A stretch of DNA of 64,000 bases from Microbulbifer marinus (GTDB lineage Bacteria > Pseudomonadota > Gammaproteobacteria > Pseudomonadales > Cellvibrionaceae). The notes below the pieces were generated by a model. That model saw only the letters and a list, made by a program, of their open reading frames with translations, did not search any database and was not told the origin of the DNA. Positions 61,744 through 64,000 of this stretch are shown here, piece after piece. The stretch covers positions 496,001 through 560,000 of the forward strand of contig NZ_FNQO01000003.1 in assembly GCF_900107725.1 (NCBI RefSeq), written 5' to 3'. A program made the position numbers and the translations under genes. Every line of letters starts with the position of its first letter. Positions within the stretch are counted from its first letter, which is position 1.

Positions 61744-64000
61744 TCAGCCCTCTCCCCACTGGTTACCGCGAATTTGCGGCGGCAGCAAGCCGCGCAGCAA
61801 CTCCCGCAGCCGCCCGGGCAACACCAGCATCACCGGCGTGACGATCAGCGTCAGCAGCGTGGAAAAGGTGAGACCATAGACAATCGCACTGGCCAGCTTG
61901 ACCCAAAAGGAGGCAATGACGCCGGCCACCACCACGTTGCGCCCTACCATATCCACACTCACCCCCAATGCCAGTGGCAACAGCCCGAGAATGGTAGTGG
62001 CGGTAGTCAGGAAGACGGGTCGCAGGCGTTGGGCGGAAGCTTTCACCGCGGCCGCCGCAGGCGACAGTTCGGGCTCGCTGTTGCGCACAAAATTATAGGT
62101 GTCGATCAGCACGATATTGTTGTTCACGACGATACCGGCCAGCGCGACAATCCCTACGCCGGTCATGATCACACTGAAGGTGCTTTGCGTCACTAACAGG
62201 CCCAGCATAACGCCGAGCGTCGACATGACCACCGACGACAGGATCAGCAGCGACTGGTAAAAGCTGTTGAACTGGGTCACCAGCAGAATAAACATCAGAA
62301 ACAGTGACAATAGGAAAGCCACGCCGAGGAAGGCCAGCGATTCATTCTGTTCCTCGTCGGCGCCGCGGAACAGCAGTTCCACACCGGGCGCCACCGGGTT
62401 TGCCTCGAGCCAGCTGCGGATCTCCCGCACCTTGTCGTCCGGCAGTACCCCCTCCTCGGCATCCGCCTTCACCTGCATGCGAGTAATACCGTCGATACGC
62501 TCGATCTTGTCTACCTTGGGCCTGGCCTCGGTGTGAACGAAGCTGCTGATCGGCACAGCGCCGCGGGGCGTATTGACCTTGAGTTGATCCAGCGCGGCAA
62601 TACCGCGGGCAGTCGCCGGGTAGCGGATACGGATATCCACTTCCTCATCACTGTCGTCCGGGCGGTATTCAGCCATGCGTACGCCGTTAGTTACCAGTTG
62701 CACCGCCCGCCCGACATCGGTGAGATCGGCACCGTACAGGGCGGCCTTGGCCCGATCCACTTTCACTTCCCACTGAATCCCCGGCAAGGGCGCGGTATTG
62801 ACGATATCCCGCAGCCCGTCGAATTCGTTTTCCAGCGCGCGGTGCAGGCGCCAGGTTTCCGCCAGCAAGCTAGCGTAATCCTGTGCGCGTAGTTCCAGCA
62901 CTATATCCTTGCCCACAGGTGGGCCGCCCTCGAATACATTGGCGGTCACCTTGATGCCGGGGAAATCGGCCGTGCGTGCGCGAATATCGGCAAAAATATC
63001 GCGGCTGCGGCGCTCGCGCTGCTCCGCCGGCAACAGTTCAACCAGCATATTCGCAATCTGATCCGGCGCGCGGTCACTATTACCGGAAAGACCGCCGGAG
63101 CCGATCGCGGTATAGCCGACCCGTACTTCCGGCACCGCCAGCACCGCTCTTTCCACCTGTGCTACCAGGATTTTCTTTTCTTCTACCGACAGGTTGCCCT
63201 GCGCGCGAATCTCGACATTGCCATACTGCTCTTCGGTCTCAGTGAAAAACTCCACCCCGGCGCCAAAGCGGCCAAAGGCGATAAAAATGCCGAACAACAC
63301 CAGTATGGTGGTGACAAATGCGCTCAGTGGCCGGCGCACGATGATTTCGAGAATGCGCGCGTACGTGCCGGTGATCCCCACGAGCCCGGTCGGGCGCCCT
63401 ACTTCCAGTTGCTTCAGATACTGCCTGGTGGCGAGATCCAGGTTGCTCTTGCCAAACAGCGAGCCGAGTACCGGGGCGAAAAACAGCGCATACAGCAGCG
63501 AGCCAGCGAGCACCGCAAATACGGTCACCGGCAGATAGCGCATAAACTCGCCCACCACACCGGGCCAGAACATGATCGGCAGGAAGGCCGCCAGCGTGGT
63601 GCCGGTAGAGGCGACCACGGGCCAGAACATGCGCCGGACCGACAATACATAGGCGACGCGCGCCGACATCCCCTCGGCCATTTTGCGATCGGCGTACTCG
63701 GTGATGACGATGGAACCGTCGATCAGCATACCCAGTGCCAACAGCATGCCGAACATCACCATAAAGTTGAACGAATATCCCAGGTACCAGGTGATGATGG
63801 AACCGAACAGCAGCGAGAACGGAACGCCCAAACCCACCAGCATACCGGAGCGGAAGCCCAGCGCCGCCACCACGATAATCATCACCAGCAGCATCGCCGT
63901 GAGGATGTTGCCCTGCATTTCGCTGACCATGTCGCGCGCAAACTGGGACTGGTCGAATACGAAATTGACCTCGACCCCGCGCGGCAGATATTGCAGTTCT
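61744..64000 (-). CDS. RND-family efflux permease (HAE1/AcrB type), C-terminal part
   Basis: The frame is open through the right edge, giving 751 residues of a protein normally about 1,030-1,050 long; the N-terminal third is outside the window. The central signature is GMLLALGMLIDGSIVITEYADRKM (the two-Asp relay is reduced to a single D in LIDGS) and the transmembrane block MFWPVVASTGTTLAAFLPI. The second half repeats the fold, with VALAGIVVNNNIVLIDTYNF and RLRPVFLTTATTILGLLPLA. It exports drugs or other compounds with an adaptor protein that should lie further upstream on this strand. Confidence 0.92.
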   Translation of the reverse strand, partial: ELQYLPRGVEVNFVFDQSQFARDMVSEMQGNILTAMLLVMIIVVAALGFRSGMLVGLGVPFSLLFGSIITWYLGYSFNFMVMFGMLLALGMLIDGSIVITEYADRKMAEGMSARVAYVLSVRRMFWPVVASTGTTLAAFLPIMFWPGVVGEFMRYLPVTVFAVLAGSLLYALFFAPVLGSLFGKSNLDLATRQYLKQLEVGRPTGLVGITGTYARILEIIVRRPLSAFVTTILVLFGIFIAFGRFGAGVEFFTETEEQYGNVEIRAQGNLSVEEKKILVAQVERAVLAVPEVRVGYTAIGSGGLSGNSDRAPDQIANMLVELLPAEQRERRSRDIFADIRARTADFPGIKVTANVFEGGPPVGKDIVLELRAQDYASLLAETWRLHRALENEFDGLRDIVNTAPLPGIQWEVKVDRAKAALYGADLTDVGRAVQLVTNGVRMAEYRPDDSDEEVDIRIRYPATARGIAALDQLKVNTPRGAVPISSFVHTEARPKVDKIERIDGITRMQVKADAEEGVLPDDKVREIRSWLEANPVAPGVELLFRGADEEQNESLAFLGVAFLLSLFLMFILLVTQFNSFYQSLLILSSVVMSTLGVMLGLLVTQSTFSVIMTGVGIVALAGIVVNNNIVLIDTYNFVRNSEPELSPAAAAVKASAQRLRPVFLTTATTILGLLPLALGVSVDMVGRNVVVAGVIASFWVKLASAIVYGLTFSTLLTLIVTPVMLVLPGRLRELLRGLLPPQIRGNQWGEG

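Overview
The window is about 64 kb of GC-rich, densely coded DNA with no mobile element, CRISPR array, rRNA or tRNA that I could recognise. A six-gene Rnf/Rsx electron-transport operon, MetG, ApbC, a YghU-type glutathione transferase, MltF-like and YqjD-like proteins, polyserine linkers and an AlgP/histone-H1-like tail protein together suggest a gammaproteobacterium, most likely a marine Cellvibrionales member such as a Microbulbifer relative. That placement is an inference from gene content, not from a database match.

Layout. 0-13.5 kb is housekeeping and small-gene territory: the end of trhO, two paralogous STAS-like proteins, apbC divergent from metG, a 2-hydroxyacid dehydrogenase, a YqjD/YqjE/YqjK-like membrane trio, a sirtuin, two GNAT-type proteins, yghU and a class 3 lipase. 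At 13.6-16.4 kb lies a 943-residue protein I do not recognise. 16.6-22.5 kb is the rsxABCDGE operon, with overlapping or nearly abutting genes, followed by a TetR regulator and a lytic transglycosylase with two substrate-binding domains. 26-28.5 kb holds a diheme cytochrome lipoprotein overlapping a parallel beta-helix lipoprotein. ilvE ends at about 31.2 kb.

The most interesting region is 31.9-47.2 kb: fourteen consecutive + strand genes, closely spaced or overlapping in most places, ending at a hairpin at 47255. It encodes a TPR protein with a TonB-like C-terminal domain, a polyserine lipoprotein, a second lipoprotein, a membrane-anchored TPR protein, a membrane protein with five PEGA-like repeats and a formylglycine-generating-enzyme-like (FGE) domain, a 68-residue secreted peptide, a MotA/TolQ/ExbB-type proton channel, an actin/Hsp70-like protein with an FHA-like end, two membrane-anchored von Willebrand A (vWA) proteins, two more lipoproteins and an M48 metallopeptidase lipoprotein. 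No ExbD, TolR or MotB is encoded. Instead, the transmembrane segment of each vWA protein begins with an Asp-containing motif resembling that of ExbD. I infer an ion-driven envelope machine in which the vWA proteins replace ExbD/TolR. I know of no described system with this composition.

47.4-64 kb returns to metabolism and envelope functions: an acyl-CoA ligase, a GlpQ-like phosphodiesterase, a GGDEF cyclase, an enoyl-CoA hydratase, an amidinotransferase-fold hydrolase with an M20 amidohydrolase, tryptophan 2,3-dioxygenase, a lone exbD, mgsA, a thioredoxin-fold membrane protein, an H1-like protein with a long hairpin in its leader, a glycerate-kinase-like enzyme, and an RND efflux permease that runs off the right edge.
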